The position numbers were made by a program, and so were the translations under genes. Below are positions 1 through 12,400 of a stretch of 64,000 nucleotides of DNA, piece after piece. Source of the DNA: Puccinia triticina. Taxonomy: Eukaryota; Basidiomycota; Pucciniomycetes; Pucciniales; Pucciniaceae. The stretch is from NCBI RefSeq assembly GCF_026914185.1, contig NC_070567.1, forward strand, positions 5,172,001 through 5,236,000, read 5' to 3'. The notes below the pieces were generated by a model. It worked only from the letters and a program-made list of their open reading frames with translations. It had not been told where the DNA came from and made no database searches. The number at the start of each line of letters is the position of its first letter. Position 1 is the stretch's first letter.

Positions 1-1
1 T

Positions 2-185
2 CGACGCCCCACGGGATCAGTTGTGCCTGGGAAAGCGCCTGCCACCGTTGACGAGATTTCACAGATGCTTCAATCTTTTGAGCAGCGTTTGGAGAAGAAG
101 TTCAGCACGGGCCCCCCCCAGCCCTCTGGAAAAGTACCGCCTTCGGAGCGCGGCCCTCTGGTGTGTTATTATTGCCACCGCGAAG
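2..185 (+). pseudogene. Ty3/Gypsy Gag, 5' part, cut by insertion
   Basis: An open frame enters from the left edge and runs to the glutamate codon at 182-184. It holds a short helical stretch (ISQMLQSFEQRLEKKF), a proline-rich linker and the first half of a retroviral-type zinc knuckle (CYYCHRE). The rest of the knuckle (GHGTGRC) resumes in frame at 20418, so C-x2-C-x4-H-x4-C is complete only when the 20-kb insert is removed. Gag packages retrotransposon RNA through this finger. There is no start codon in view; the gene and the element's 5' LTR lie to the left of the window. The break makes this copy non-functional. The reading past 185 is transposon sequence and not Gag. Confidence 0.85.
183..185. 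repeat. CACTA target-site duplication AAG (left)
   Basis: AAG here is repeated at 20416-20418. Only one copy is needed to read Glu-Gly-His across the repaired zinc knuckle, so the second copy is a target duplication. Confidence 0.9.
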
Positions 186-712
186 CACTACAAACATGGA
201 TGAATTTGGGAAGGCATATATTGATCAATATGGCATATATTGATCAAATTATATTGATCATTTTTTTTTTTGAAATTTCTATTTCATTTGTTTCCTTCCT
301 GCAACATAATAAACCTTCTATCATCTCTCTTTCTCTTGATTTCCTCCTTCCTTAATTTTCAACCATAGTGAAAGCTTCATTTTGTTGTCAGATCAAATAG
401 GTCATTTTTACATACTCATATGAATTATTCCTGAGAAACAATAGTCTGTTAAGTCAGGCAGGGAGGAGAAGGGGGGAGGAGGAATGGGGAGGCATGAATT
501 ATTGTCACTTGAACCTTGCAGAAGTGTTGAAATCTACTTTCCAAAAAAAAAAACAAAAAAAAAAAACAATCAGCTTCAATATATCATGCTACATCAACTT
601 TGTTCAAATTTAATGGCTTATATATATGACTCATCATATCCAATATCCTAAATTTCTACTAGGCCTGAGATTGATTTAACGTTTTTACCAGATTTGAGTA
701 AGGTGTCTTATA
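186..712 (+). repeat. CACTA left terminal inverted repeat
   Basis: This arm matches the reverse complement of 19135-19587 plus 20332-20415. It contains the repeated motif GGCATATATTGATCAATAT near the tip, poly-T and poly-A runs, and a stretch ending TTGAGTAAGGTGTCTTATATC just before the satellite begins. A few substitutions separate the arms. No gene is visible. Short motifs near the ends of CACTA elements usually bind the transposase, and the doubled GGCATATATTGAT is the best candidate here. Confidence 0.85.
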
Positions 713-2641
713 TCATGGAAGAACTCCCACGCTGCGCTGAGATATAGTGGGAGGAACACCAGGAAACTACCAAATTAGTCATATTTGGCAACTGATCACA
801 TTGTGGCTGCTACATTTGGAGGTTTTGAGGTCATTCAAGGTAAACCATGATCCCTTGGGGCCATTTGATCATTTTTTTACCAATATCATGGAAGAACTGC
901 CATGCTGCGCTGAGATATAGTGGCAGAAACACCAAGAAACTACCAAATTAGTGATATTTGCCAACTGATCACATTGTGGCTGCTACATTTGGGGGTTTTG
1001 TGGTCATTCAAGGTACACAATGAATCTTTGAGGGCATGTGAACAATTTGGTACCAATATCATGGAAGAACTCCCATGCTGCGGTGAGATATAGTGGCAGA
1101 AACACCAAGAAACTACCAAATTAGTGATATTTGGCAACGGTTCACATTGTGGCTGCTACATTTGGGGGTTTTGTGGTCATTCAAGGTACGAAATGAATCT
1201 TTGTGGGCATGTGAACATTTTGGTACCAATATCATGGAAGAACTCCCATGCTGCGCTGAGATATAGTGGCAGAAACACCAAGAAACTACCAAATTAGTGA
1301 TATTTGGCAACTGATCACATTGTGGCTGCTACATTTGGGGGTTTTGTGGTCATTCACTGTACCAATGAATCTCTGAGGGCATGTGAACAATTTGGTTTCA
1401 ATATCATGGAAGAAATCCCACGCTGCCTTGAGATATAGTGGCGGAAACACCAAGAAACTACCAAATTAGTCATATTTGGCAACTGATCATATTTTGGCTG
1501 CTACATTTGGACGTTTTGAGGTCATTCAAGGGAAACCATGATCCCTTGAGGCCATTTGATCATTTTTTTACCAATATCATGGAAGAACTCCCATGCTGCG
1601 CTGAGATATAGTGGCAGAAACACCAAGAAACTACCTAATTAGTCATATTTGGCAACTGATCACATTGTGGGTGCTACATTTGGACGTTTTGAGGTCATTT
1701 AAGGTACACAATGATCCCTTGAGGCCATTTGATAATTTTTGTACCAATATCATGGAAGAACTCCCATGCTGCGCTGAGATATAGAGGCAGAAACACCAAG
1801 AAACTACCAAATTAGTGATATTTGGCAACTGATCACATGGTGGCTGCTACATTTGGGGGTTTTGTGGTCATTCAAGGTACCCAATGAATCTTTGAGGGCA
1901 TGTGAACATTTTGGTACCAATATCATGGAAGAACTCCCATGCTGTGCTGAGATATAGTGGCAGAAACACCAAGAAACTACCAAATTAGTGATATTTGGCA
2001 ACTGATCACATTGTGGCTGCTACATTTGGACATTTTGAGGTCATTCAAGGTACACAATGAATCTTTAAGGGCATGTGAACATTTTGGTACCAGTATCATG
2101 GAAGAAATTCAATGCTGCGCTGAGATATAGTGGCAGAAACACCAAGAAACTACCAAATTAGTGATATTTGGCAACTGATCACATTGTGGCTGCTACATTT
2201 GGGGGTTTTGTGGTCATTGAAGGTACACCATGAATCTTTGAGGGCATGTGAACATTTTGGTGTCAATATCGTGGAAGAACTCCCACGCTGCGCTCAGATA
2301 TAGTGGGAGAAACATCAAGAAACTACCAAATTAGTGATATTTGGCAACTGATCACATTGTGGCTGCTACATTTGGGGTTTTTGTGGTCATTCAAGGTGCA
2401 CAATGAATCTTTGACCCCATTTGATCATTTTGGTACCAATATCATGGAAGAACTACCATGCTGCGCTGAGATATAGTGGCGGAAACACCAAGAAACTACC
2501 AAATTAGCCATATTTGGCAACTGATCACATTGTGGGGTTTTGTGGTCATTAAAGGTAAAAAGTGAATCTTTAAGGGCATGTGAACATTTTGGTACCAATA
2601 TCATGGAAGAACACCCAGGCTGCACTGAGATATAGTGGGAG
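712..2641 (+). repeat. 173-bp tandem repeat array, segment 1 (about 11 copies)
   Basis: The unit contains the landmarks ATCATGGAAGAACTCCCA, GCGCTGAGATATAGTGG, CAACTGATCACATTGTGG and TGGTCATTCAAGG. Copies differ mostly in the part between TGGTCATTCAAGG and the next ATCATGGAAG, where two versions recur: GATCCCTTGAGGCCATTTG and GAATCTTTGAGGGCATGTG. The array starts directly at the inner edge of the CACTA arm and is interrupted at 2641 by the hAT element. Short ORFs of 65 codons recur once per unit on the minus strand and are a by-product of the repeat. Confidence 0.95.
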
Positions 2642-2930
2642 CAACGGTGCAAGAGCTACGCTACACAAAGCGGCAGCGTAGCGAATTTGGCCCTGTTTGC
2701 TACACTTTTAGTAGCGGGCTCAGCGCTCCACTTTTCGCTGATTTTTTTTACGCGAAAAAACACAGGAAAATAGCGCGCTAATATTAGCGGCCAGTAGCGG
2801 CTTGGCGCTTTGCTTGCCGCTGACGGAGCGGCTTTTCGCTTCGCTAGCCGCTAAAGTAGCGGTAATAACGCTACTTTAGCGATTTATTTGGCGCTTATTT
2901 AGCAAGAGGGCGGCGGGCAGAGAAAAAGGA
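2642..2930 (+). repeat. hAT left subterminal repeat region
   Basis: GTAGCGG, CGCTAC and GCGCTA motifs recur at short spacing in both orientations. The same motifs crowd the opposite end (7290-7696). Clustered subterminal motifs are known binding sites for hAT transposases. There is no gene here. Confidence 0.7.
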
Positions 2931-2980
2931 AAATATTTCATTGAAATCTAAGGTTTCCGTGTATATGTGTTGTGTGTCTA

Positions 2981-5687
2981 CTACAAGATTCTCGTGTATG
3001 GTATGTTTGGTGAAATGAGGGCAAATGAAGCAGAGCAGTCTTCATTTTGAAGGGATTTATGGAACTTCTTGTTGTTCTTGGCCGCGTCGAGAACGGCAAT
3101 ACAGTCATCGAATTCTCCCACAGCCCTGACCCCTTGACGAAGCCACAAGTGGCTGCTTATGCCCCTTTCAATTGTTCGGGGTGAAAGCGAGCCACATCCA
3201 GTTGTAGCGATGTCAGAAGCCGCTGAAAACGTTTGCTCAACACAGGCTGAGCTGCTCGCACATGTGAGGTAGTCCCTGGCAAGGGAGGCGAGGACAGGGA
3301 AGGATGGGGCCTGAGCCTGTAAACACAACAGGATTGGCAAAGATGAGTGTTAGTTCTAGAGGGTATAATCAGACAAAAAGTAGAGACAAGCAGACATGTA
3401 CCTTCCACCAGAGCAAGACCTTCCCTTTGATACTGAGGGAGAGGCTTGTTTCGTGGTATCATCTCAGTTCTTGTTCATCATTGTCGGGTCCAAGGTTGCT
3501 TGGGTAAAAATTGTATTCATCATTGTCGGGGGCCACGATTTGCGATGCTTCCTTGGTTGATGGAGATGTGGTTGGCTTGAGCAACAGCTGGCATTCTTTA
3601 AATTTTTGATTGAGGAGGTCTTGAACGGTCGCGAGATGTGAAGGGAATTTGTTAGTGAACAAAAGTAGCCTCCATGCAGGATGTAATACCGTGGCCATCA
3701 GTATAGGCTCGCACTGAAGAGCAAGATCTTGATATTTGGTGGCCACCTTGATCATCGGATCAAACATAGCTTCCAAGATGTTGCCTTGACATGCTGTCTT
3801 GAGCTGATCTAAGGTATTGAGAAGGCGGCTGTACTCGTAAAGGACCATCAAGGAAGAGGGTCCATCACCCTCCATTCGTTTGGTCAGTTCCAGGAATATC
3901 TGTCGTGGGTAAGTTAAAGAAAACAATCAACGTGAGTATCATAAATGCATCAATAAAAAAGCTGCGGAGTACCTTGAGAACGCTGTTCAAAACCTTGATG
4001 TTGTCCCATTCTCCGGATGAGAACTCATACCGTTTGAAAAAGTTCCCCCTACCGTTCTCACTTTCGTTGGCCAAGAGTTGATTCACAACCTACAACATCA
4101 AGTCTAAGACTCTTGATGGTTGGTCAATCTGACTGAAAGAAAGCATTCAACTTACTTTTTGCGCTCGGTATGCTCGATTCCTACTCTCGTATGCAATATT
4201 CCATCGTATACCATAGCCTCCGATGATCCCTGGGCCATCATAGCCCAACTTATGCGCCCAGACTTGGAACTCTGCCTGTTTCGCAGGGGAACTAGCTATT
4301 CGGCGACATACATAGTCGATCTAGAAGGGATCAAGCAAAAGGTGCGAGTTGACTTAGCTTGATGAGACTGAAATGACATATGGAGACTGATTGGACCGAC
4401 CTTTTTTAAAGTGGAACCAATACCACTTGTTGCGTACTTTGCTTTGGACTTCTTGCTACTACTAGTCACCCCGCCCCCGGAACTGTCTCGATCATCAACT
4501 TCAGATTCGGATTCGGCTTGCAACTCTTCATCAGATACATCTTTGGGATCAATTTTGTCCTCAGCTTCTGAAGCCTTGATGCCATCATTGATCATCTCTC
4601 CCTCTTTGCTGATCGTTTCAAGGGTTGGGAAGTTTTTGGGTTTTTTTGAGTGGGGGGGACCATTGGCGGTGGAAAGCTTGATTGCAGCGAGGCCTGCACC
4701 ACAAACTAAAGCAACAACGTGGCAAAAGCAGCGCTGGTGGCTCACCGAAGGGTCCCAGGTAGTTCCATCGTGCTGTTTGATCAGCTTTGATAACTCCTTC
4801 ACCATGGTGAAGTTGTTTGAACCTGAATCAGCCGTCTTCGAAAGGATGTAAACAAGAAAAAAACCGTAAAGTGAGCTTATTGAAGATTTAGAAACGTTTG
4901 CGGTCAGTGTGGTACGCAAAAATGTGGAAAAATCAAAAGTTTTTCTCATGTACATACAGAAGGCCTCAAGATACCATCCATTGGACACCATAAATGGACT
5001 CCATGGCTAAAGTAACCCCTAGTCCCCCCTGGAAGCATCACTGAAGCCCCACTACACTGGAAGTTAGACCCTTTGGACAACCTGTAGCACCCAGTCAACC
5101 ACCTGTCAGGTGCCTCAAGACACATTCCCCGCACCATTCTATCCCCACTACATATATTGGTTTGGGTTTGTTTGTTGTGTACATGACATCATGCAGCACT
5201 GCCCCTGCAGGCTGTGCCCCTTCAACTGAATGGTTCCCCACATTCTAGTTCCTTCTAACTCCACTTTGTTTGGTCTTATTACATCACATGATCATTCCCT
5301 GCACAGCTTATGCACCCCTTGCATGAACTATGACATCATTTGGCACAGCCCCTCCTCATGTATGCACCCCTTGCATAAATTGTACACAGCCACTCCCTCT
5401 TAACTCCCTCATGTTGTACAGCCCAGGCCAGCTAAAATACCTCCCTCAGGGGCTTCCCTGGAGCCAAAATCCCTCACATTTGTCTATATAAGGAGCTCTC
5501 TCCCCCCCATTTGTAGTTCCTCAGTTTATTACTCATCAAGTTTTATATTCACCCATCACCCAAAACACTTACGTACCCACTCAACCCTCTTACTTACATA
5601 TAACAACCCTTACATACTGAATAACAACATTTTTATACTGTGTCACGAGAAACTTATCTTGAGCTAACCACTCCTATCACTTATTAA

Positions 5688-5718
<31 letters not shown>

Positions 5719-7183
5719 AGCTGGTAGTATAGAAGGGCAGAGCTTGCACCTCCTTCATCCCCTTCTCCATTCAGCAAAAGGGTTTCACAACCACTTTTGA
5801 GTCTTACATTGGTAAAATACAAGAGAGGTAGTAAAATGTACGTATCTTTTGGTGGAGATTGTGCTTGATGAGGACTCTGGCAAACGGGGAAGCGAGATAC
5901 TTTCCGTTGTGATGCCAGGAGATATACTTTATTGATAAGTGGTGTGAACGATATTCCCAAGATTTGGTGATGTAGCATACAGAGATGCCTAAAAAGGCTT
6001 TATGGCCCCCTTTGGTCGTCCACACATCAGATACTAAGCTGATCTTTGATTCGGCGTCCTAAAGATTTGATGAAACTTGGTCAGTGCATCATCCAAAAAC
6101 GAATCAAACATGAAATCATATGAGCCCCGCTGGACTGAGATTCAACACACCTGGATACCTTCCAAGACACCACGCTGAAGCGAAAGATACAGACTGTGTG
6201 CAGTTGTTGCTGCCCAGGTTCGCGAGTGGAGGTAGGTTGAAGGCTGAAGGTAATCAAAGACAATGCAAAGGGTTTCGTCTTCAACTCGAAGCCATGGGAG
6301 GGAGTGTCGGAGCAACCAGAAAACAATGAGCTTGTTGAAAGTGTTGTTGTCGAAGCGGCCCTTGGTCATGTATGAGGCAATTGTGGTACCCGGTTTGTTC
6401 ATGGACTCGGTTTTATTCTGAGTATCGGCCTGAGCGGCAGTCAGAGGAAGCTTGGCACCATCGGCAATCGCTTGGGTTCGACCAGCACAAGCAGCGCGAA
6501 TGGTTCCTTTGCAGTTTGAGCCGTCACGATGGATCTTCAGGTTGTAGTATGACAAGTTCGAGGCCTTCACAATCTTTGGACACCAGGAACAGGTGTACGA
6601 CGTAGTATCCTCCACCTGCACAAAATATAAAAGTACGCTATCGGTGCCGTCCTTGCGAGGTCTTCTTGGACTTGAAATTCATTGAGCGTTCAGCGGCCTT
6701 GGCGTTTTCCTCATCAGAGTCTTGATTAATGTTGTAGAGTTCTTTCGAGTTGGATTCTGGGGTGGAATTGTTATGATCCTGATTTCAGTTGATAAATATT
6801 AAACATTATCACAATTAAATTCAGATTACATACTACACTGACATGAAATGAGGCTCTACCAAAATATTACTCACTTGAGAGGTCTGGAGGTTTGAAGCTG
6901 CAGTTGAACTCCGAGTAGATGTACTAGATGAGGTTACAGGCCCCTTGGGTCTGGGTGGGACGTTAGTATGGAGAGCCCGTCTGGAGTCGGATTGAGTAGG
7001 AACAAAGCCAGGAGTTACGATGACAGTTCTTTTTCGGGCAGATTGACGGATTGGGATGGACGGATTAGGGGTATCATCACCAACTGTATGGATATCTGAG
7101 CCCTTTTGGTTTTCTGGGGTGACTTGTCGGCTAGAAATCTCAAAGTTTGAAGCAAGGCAGAAGGGCAAGGGCAATAAAATCAA
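2981..7183 (-). CDS. hAT family transposase with BED zinc finger (multi-exon)
   Basis: It catalyses excision and insertion of the surrounding hAT element. Exons on the minus strand, in order: a Ser/Thr-rich N-terminus (7183-6880); a BED-like zinc finger starting TCSWCPKIVK (about 6620-6480) followed by the helical FNKLIVFWLLRH region; the catalytic segment SDVWTTKGGHKAFLGISVCY (about 6030-5960); an insertion-domain exon with TADSGSNN and HQRCFCHVVAL (about 4850-4700) ending in an acidic linker; a helical exon (3926-3470); and the C-terminal dimerisation region FPVLASLARDYL with SSACVEQTFSAASD (from 3316). A donor after LLWWK and an acceptor at 3317 join the last two. Each exon is open, but I cannot confirm that every junction is intact. 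The first exon may start further upstream. Confidence 0.75.
4990..5695. other. Long transposase intron, possibly with an LTR-like insert
   Basis: Between the exon ending QLQDPPR (donor GTAAGC at about 5700, minus strand) and the exon with TADSGSNN lies an intron of about 0.85 kb, far longer than the others here. The plus strand contains TATATAAGGAGCTCTC at 5485 followed by a CT-rich stretch, which resembles a solo LTR promoter. No matching second LTR or clear target duplication was found. I see no coding potential. Confidence 0.3.
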
Positions 7184-7289
7184 GGGGATAGGGGATCTGA
7201 TGGCACTTTGGCTTACTACTGATGTTGGAATTTAGGCGGAATTTATATATGTGATCATCTTGGTTCAACCTGTGGGCAGACTTTTGGTA

Positions 7290-7696
7290 TGTACAACCAC
7301 AAAAATAGCTGCGCTTTAGCGGATGGCGCCCCTCGTGCGCTTTCTGCTGGAAAGGCAAAGACATCCGCTGTGCTACGCTCTTGGCGCTTTTAGCTGGAAA
7401 AGCGGGGCCACGCGCTACGCCTTTTGCGCTAATTAGCGCCATTTAGCGCTGATAGCGGCAAATAGCGCACCATTGCGCTACACCGCTTTCACTACGCTAT
7501 TCTGTAGCGAAAGCGCAAAAGAATCGCTGCGCTACGCGCAGGTGATTTTTGCAGTAGCGGTGGTAGCGCTTCGCTACCGCTCTATGTAGCGTTTTCCCGC
7601 TAGCGCTATCGCTACTCTGCATTGAGAGCAGCGGTTTTCCGCTACGCTACCCAAAAGCGCCGCTTTTTGTAGCGTAGCGTAGCTCTTGCACCGTTG
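7290..7696 (-). repeat. hAT right subterminal repeat region
   Basis: This is the counterpart of 2642-2930, with dense GCGCTA, GTAGCG and CGCTACGC motifs in both orientations and the terminal CTCTTGCACCGTTG. It also holds the promoter side of the minus-strand transposase. Confidence 0.7.
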
Positions 7697-7727
7697 GTGG
7701 GAGGAACACAAGGAAACTACCAAATTA

Positions 7728-9485
7728 GGCCCCGTTTGGCCGCGCGATGTAATGTGATAAATTGGGCAATTTATAACGGGGGTCGCCCGGGGTATCACAC
7801 TTGTTTATTTGGTGTTTGGGGCTGCCAATGATATCGTAAAATGCATTACCCCACATCACCAAAAAAATATCACCCCCGCCATTTTGGAAATAGAGGTCAG
7901 GACCTCTATTTCCGGGTGATATATTGGTGACTACATATGTATGTACTCACCCCCCAGTCATCAAGCTGCACCTCTCGATGATCGATCATCTGGTCATCGA
8001 GAAGGACACAACCCCTTGATGACTGGTCAACCAATCATCTTTGAGGACACAACCTCTGGATGACCGGTTGGACCGGCCATCCAGACACAACCTCTGGATG
8101 ACCGGTTGGACCGGCCATCCAGACACAACCTCTGGATGACCGTTCTGACCGGCCATCCAGAGGACTTCACCTCTTGATGACCGGTTCAACCGGTCATCGA
8201 AGAGGACACACATCCTATCAATGACCGGTTCAACCGGTCATCGAAGAGGACACATTCTCTCAATGACCAGTTCGACCGGTCATCGAAGAGGACACATGCT
8301 CTTGATGACCGGTTCAACCGGTCATCAAAGAGGACACACCCTCTTGATGACCGGCCAACCGGTCATTGAAGAGGACAGACCCTCTTGATGATTGGTCAAC
8401 CGGTCATTGAAGAGGACATAACCTCGGGAGTCTGGATGACCGGTCATCGAGAGGTTGTGTCCTCTTCGATGGCCAGTCAACCGCTTCACCTCTTGATGAC
8501 CAGTCAACAGGTCATCAAGAGGTTGTGTCCTCATGACCAGTTGACCGGTCATTGAGAGGAGTTCAGCTCTTGATGAACGGTCAACCGGTCAACAGGAGCT
8601 GAAGCCCTCTGGACGACCGGTTCAACCGACCATCAGGAGCTGAACTCCTCTAGATGAGCGGTTTGACCGGCCATCCAGAGGAGTTCAGCTCTTGATGACC
8701 GGGTGATCGGACATCGAGAGGTGGGCTCCTCTCGATGAACGGATGATCGAGAGGAGTTCAGCTCTCTCGATGTCCGGTTGACCGGTCATTGAGAGGAGTT
8801 CAGCTCTCTCAACCGGACATCGAGAGGAGTTCAGCTCTCTCGATGTCCGGTTGACCGGTCATTGAGGGGAGTTCATCTGTCGATGTCCAATCAACCGGAC
8901 ATCAAGAGAGGTGAACGTTCTTGATGGACCAAGAGACGTTCCTGATGGACCGTTCATCAAAGAGGAGTTTAGCTCTTGATGACCGATCAACCGTTTATCA
9001 AGAGCTGAATTCCTCTGGATGGCCGGTCAGAGCTGAACACTCTTGATGGACCGTTCATCAAAGAGGACTTGACCTCTTGATGATCAATCAACCAGTCATC
9101 GAGAGGTGAACTCATCTGGATGGCCGGCCGAATCATTCATCCAGAGGTTAGGTCCTCTTCGATGACCGGTTGACCCGTCATTGAGAGGTGAAGTCCTTTT
9201 CGATGACCAGATGACCGGTCATCGAGAGGGTGTTACTCCTCCGGATATCCAGTTGAACAGGTCATCGAGATGTATACTAGGTGTGTGTACATGTATGATA
9301 CTGTCTGCTCTCCAAACAGCCTGTTATAAATGGACTCCAACATTATTCTGGAGCGGATGCACCAAACAGCCATGTTATAAATCTAATCATTTCTTGATTG
9401 GCTTTATTACAGTTGGATTGCACATTGGGTGGTATGTATATTATGATGCAATTTATCATATAACACTGGGCGTCCAAACGGGGCC
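7728..9485. mobile_element. PIF/Harbinger-like non-autonomous element, 1.76 kb
   Basis: The ends are inverted GGCCCCGTTTGG and TTA is duplicated at 7725-7727 and 9486-9488. The TWA duplication and GGSCC-type terminus are the Harbinger signature. A weaker inverted match (TGATAAATTG) continues inside each end. Removing the element restores the 173-bp unit (CAAATTAGTCATATTTGG). No transposase is present. The interior is almost entirely a palindromic minisatellite. Confidence 0.85.
7960..9270. repeat. Palindromic GACCGGT/ATCGAGAG minisatellite
   Basis: Units of roughly 40 bp combine ACCGGT, GTCATC and GAGAGG/GAAGAGGACAC, usually as inverted halves, so that single strands can fold into hairpins. 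Orientation and spacing vary between units. The same vocabulary recurs at 58190-58580 and 62397-62695. No coding role is apparent, although a few spurious ORFs cross it. Confidence 0.85.
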
Positions 9486-12400
9486 TTAGTCATATTTGGA
9501 AACTGATCACATTGTGGCTGCTACATTTGGAGGTTTTGAGGTCATTCAAGGTAAACCATGATCCCTTGGGGTCATTTGATCATTGTTGTACCAATATCAT
9601 GGAAGAACTCCCACACTGCGCTGAGATATAGTGGCAGAAACACCAAGAAACTACCAAATTAGTGATATTTGGCAACTGATCACATTGTGGCTGCTACATT
9701 TGGGGGTTTTGTGGTCATTCAAGGTACCCAATGAACCATTGAGGGCATGTGAAAATTTTGGTACCAATAGCATGGAAGAAATCCCATGCGGCGCTGAGAT
9801 ATAGTGGCACTAGAAACACCAAGAAACTACCAAATTAGTGATATTTGGCAACTGATCACATTGTGGCTGCTACATTTGGGGGTTTTGTGGTCATTGAAGG
9901 TGCACCATGAATCTTTGAGGGCATGTGAACATTTTGGTGTCAATATCGTGGAAGAACTCCCACGCTGCGCTCAGATATAGTGGGAGAAACATCAAGAAAC
10001 TACCAAATTAGTGATATTTGGCAACTGATCACATTGTGGCTGCTACATTTGGGGGTTTGTGGTCATTAAAGGTACACAATGAATCTTTGACCCCATTTGA
10101 TCATTTTGGTACCAATATCATGGAAGAACTACCATGCTGCGCTGAGATATAGTGGTGGAAACACCAAGAACCTACCAAATTAGCCATATTTGGCAACTGA
10201 TCACATTGTGGCTGCTACATTTGGACGTTTTGAGGTCATTCAAGGTACACCATGATCCATTCAGGCCATTTGATCATTTTTATACCCATATCATGGAAGA
10301 ACTCCCATGCTGCGCTGAGATATAGTGGCAGAAACACCAAGAAACTACCAAATTAGTGATATTTGGCAAACAATCACATGGTGGCTGCTACATTTGGGTG
10401 TTTTGTGGTCATTCAAGGTACCCAATGAATCTTTGAGGGCATGTGAACATTTTGGTACCAATATCATGGAAGAACTCCCATGCTGCGCTGAGATATAGTG
10501 GCAGGAACACCAAGAAACTACCAAATTAGTGATATCTGGCAACTGATCACATTGTGGCTGCTACATTTGGATGTTTTGAGGTCATTCAAGGTAAACAATG
10601 ATCCCTTGAGGCCATTTAATCATTTTTGTACCAATATCATGGAATAACTCTTATGCTGCGCTGAGATATAGTGGCAGAAACACCAAGAAACTACCACATT
10701 AGTGATATTTGGCAACTGATCACATTGTGGCTGCTACATTTGGGGGTTTTGTGGTCATTCACTGTACCAATGAATCTCTGAGGGCATGTGAACATTTTGG
10801 TTTCAATATCATGGAAGAACTCCCACGCTGCCCTGAGATATAGTGGCGGAAACACCAAGAACCTACCAAATTAGCCATATTTGGCAACTGATCACATTGT
10901 GGCTGCTAAATTTGGACGTTTTGAGGTCATTCAAGGTACACATTGATCCCTCGAGGCCATTTGATCATTTTTGTACCAATATCATGGAAGAACTCCCACA
11001 CTGCGCTGAGATATAGTGGCAGAAACACCAAAAAACTACCAAATTAGTGATATTTGGCAGCTGATCACATTGTGGCTGCTACATTTGGGGGTTTTGTGGT
11101 CATTCAAGGTAAAACATGATCCCTTGAAGCCATTTGATCATTTTTGTACCAATATCATGGAAGAACTCCCATGCTGCGCTGAGATATAGTGGCAGAAACA
11201 CCAACAAACTACCACATTAGTGATATTTGGCAACTGACCACATTGTGGCTGCTGCATTTGGGGGTTTTGTGGTCATTCAAGGTAAACAATGAATCTTTGA
11301 CCCCATTTGATCATTTTGGTACCAATATCATGGAAGAACTCCCACACTGCGCTGAGATATAGTGGCAGAAACACCAAGAAACTACCAAATTAGTGATATT
11401 TGGCAACTGATCACATTGTGGCTGCTACATTTGGGAGTTTTTGGTCATTGAAGGTACACCATGAATCTTTGAGGGCATATGAACATTTTGGTGTCAATAT
11501 CGTGGAAGAACTCCCACGCTGCGCTCAGATATAGTGGAAGAAACATCAAGAAACTACCAAATTAGTGATATCTGGCAACTGATCACATTGTGGCTGCTAC
11601 ATTTGGGGGTTTTGTGGTCATTGAAGGTACACCATGAATCTTTGAGGGCATATGAACATTTTGGTGTCAATATCGTGGAAGAACTCCCACGCTGCGCTCA
11701 GATATAGTGGAAGAAACATCAAGAAACTACCAAATTAGTGATATCTGGCAACTGATCACATTGTGGCTGCTACATTTGGGGGATTTGTGGTCATTCAAGG
11801 TACACAATGAATCTTTGACCCCATTTGATCATTTTGGTACCAATATCATGGAAGAACTCCCACACTGCGCTGAGATATAGTGGCAGAAACACCAAGAAAC
11901 TACCAAATTAGTGATATTTGGCAGCTGATCACATTGTGGCTGCTACATTTGGGGGTTTTGTGGTCATTCAAGGTAAAACATGATCCCTTGAAGCCATTTG
12001 ATCATTTTTGTACCAATATCATGGAAGAACTCCCATGCTGCGCTGAGATATAGTGGCAGAAACACCAAGAAACTACCACATTATTGATATCTGGCAACTG
12101 ACCACTTTGTGGCTGCTACATTTGGGGGTTTTGTGGTCATTCAAGGTACAAAATGAACCTTTGAGGGAATATGAACATTTTTGTGGGAATATCATGGAAG
12201 AACTCCCATGCTGCGCTGAGATATAGTGGCAGAAACACCAATTAACTAGCCAATTAGTGATATTTGGCAACTGATCACATTGTGGCTGCTACATTTGGGG
12301 GTTTTGTGGTCATTCAAGGTACACAATAAATCTTTGAGGGCATGTGAACATTTTGGTTCCAATATCATGGAAGAACTCCCATGCTGCGCTGAGATATAGT

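Larger units (their letters stand above)
2642..7696. mobile_element. hAT-type DNA transposon, 5.06 kb
   Basis: The ends are inverted (CAACGGTGCAAGAGCTACGC at the left and its complement at the right). GTGGGAG is duplicated at 2635-2641 and 7697-7703, one base short of the 8 bp usual for hAT. The interrupted sequence is a 173-bp repeat unit that reads through normally once the insert is removed. A multi-exon hAT transposase lies on the minus strand. Both subterminal regions are crowded with GTAGCG/CGCTAC-type motifs. The element is younger than the satellite array it sits in. Confidence 0.9.

Noticed and set aside
186..2640. A CRISPR-like array, because of regular repeats
   Set aside because: Units are head-to-tail with no unique spacers, and the context is a eukaryotic transposon.
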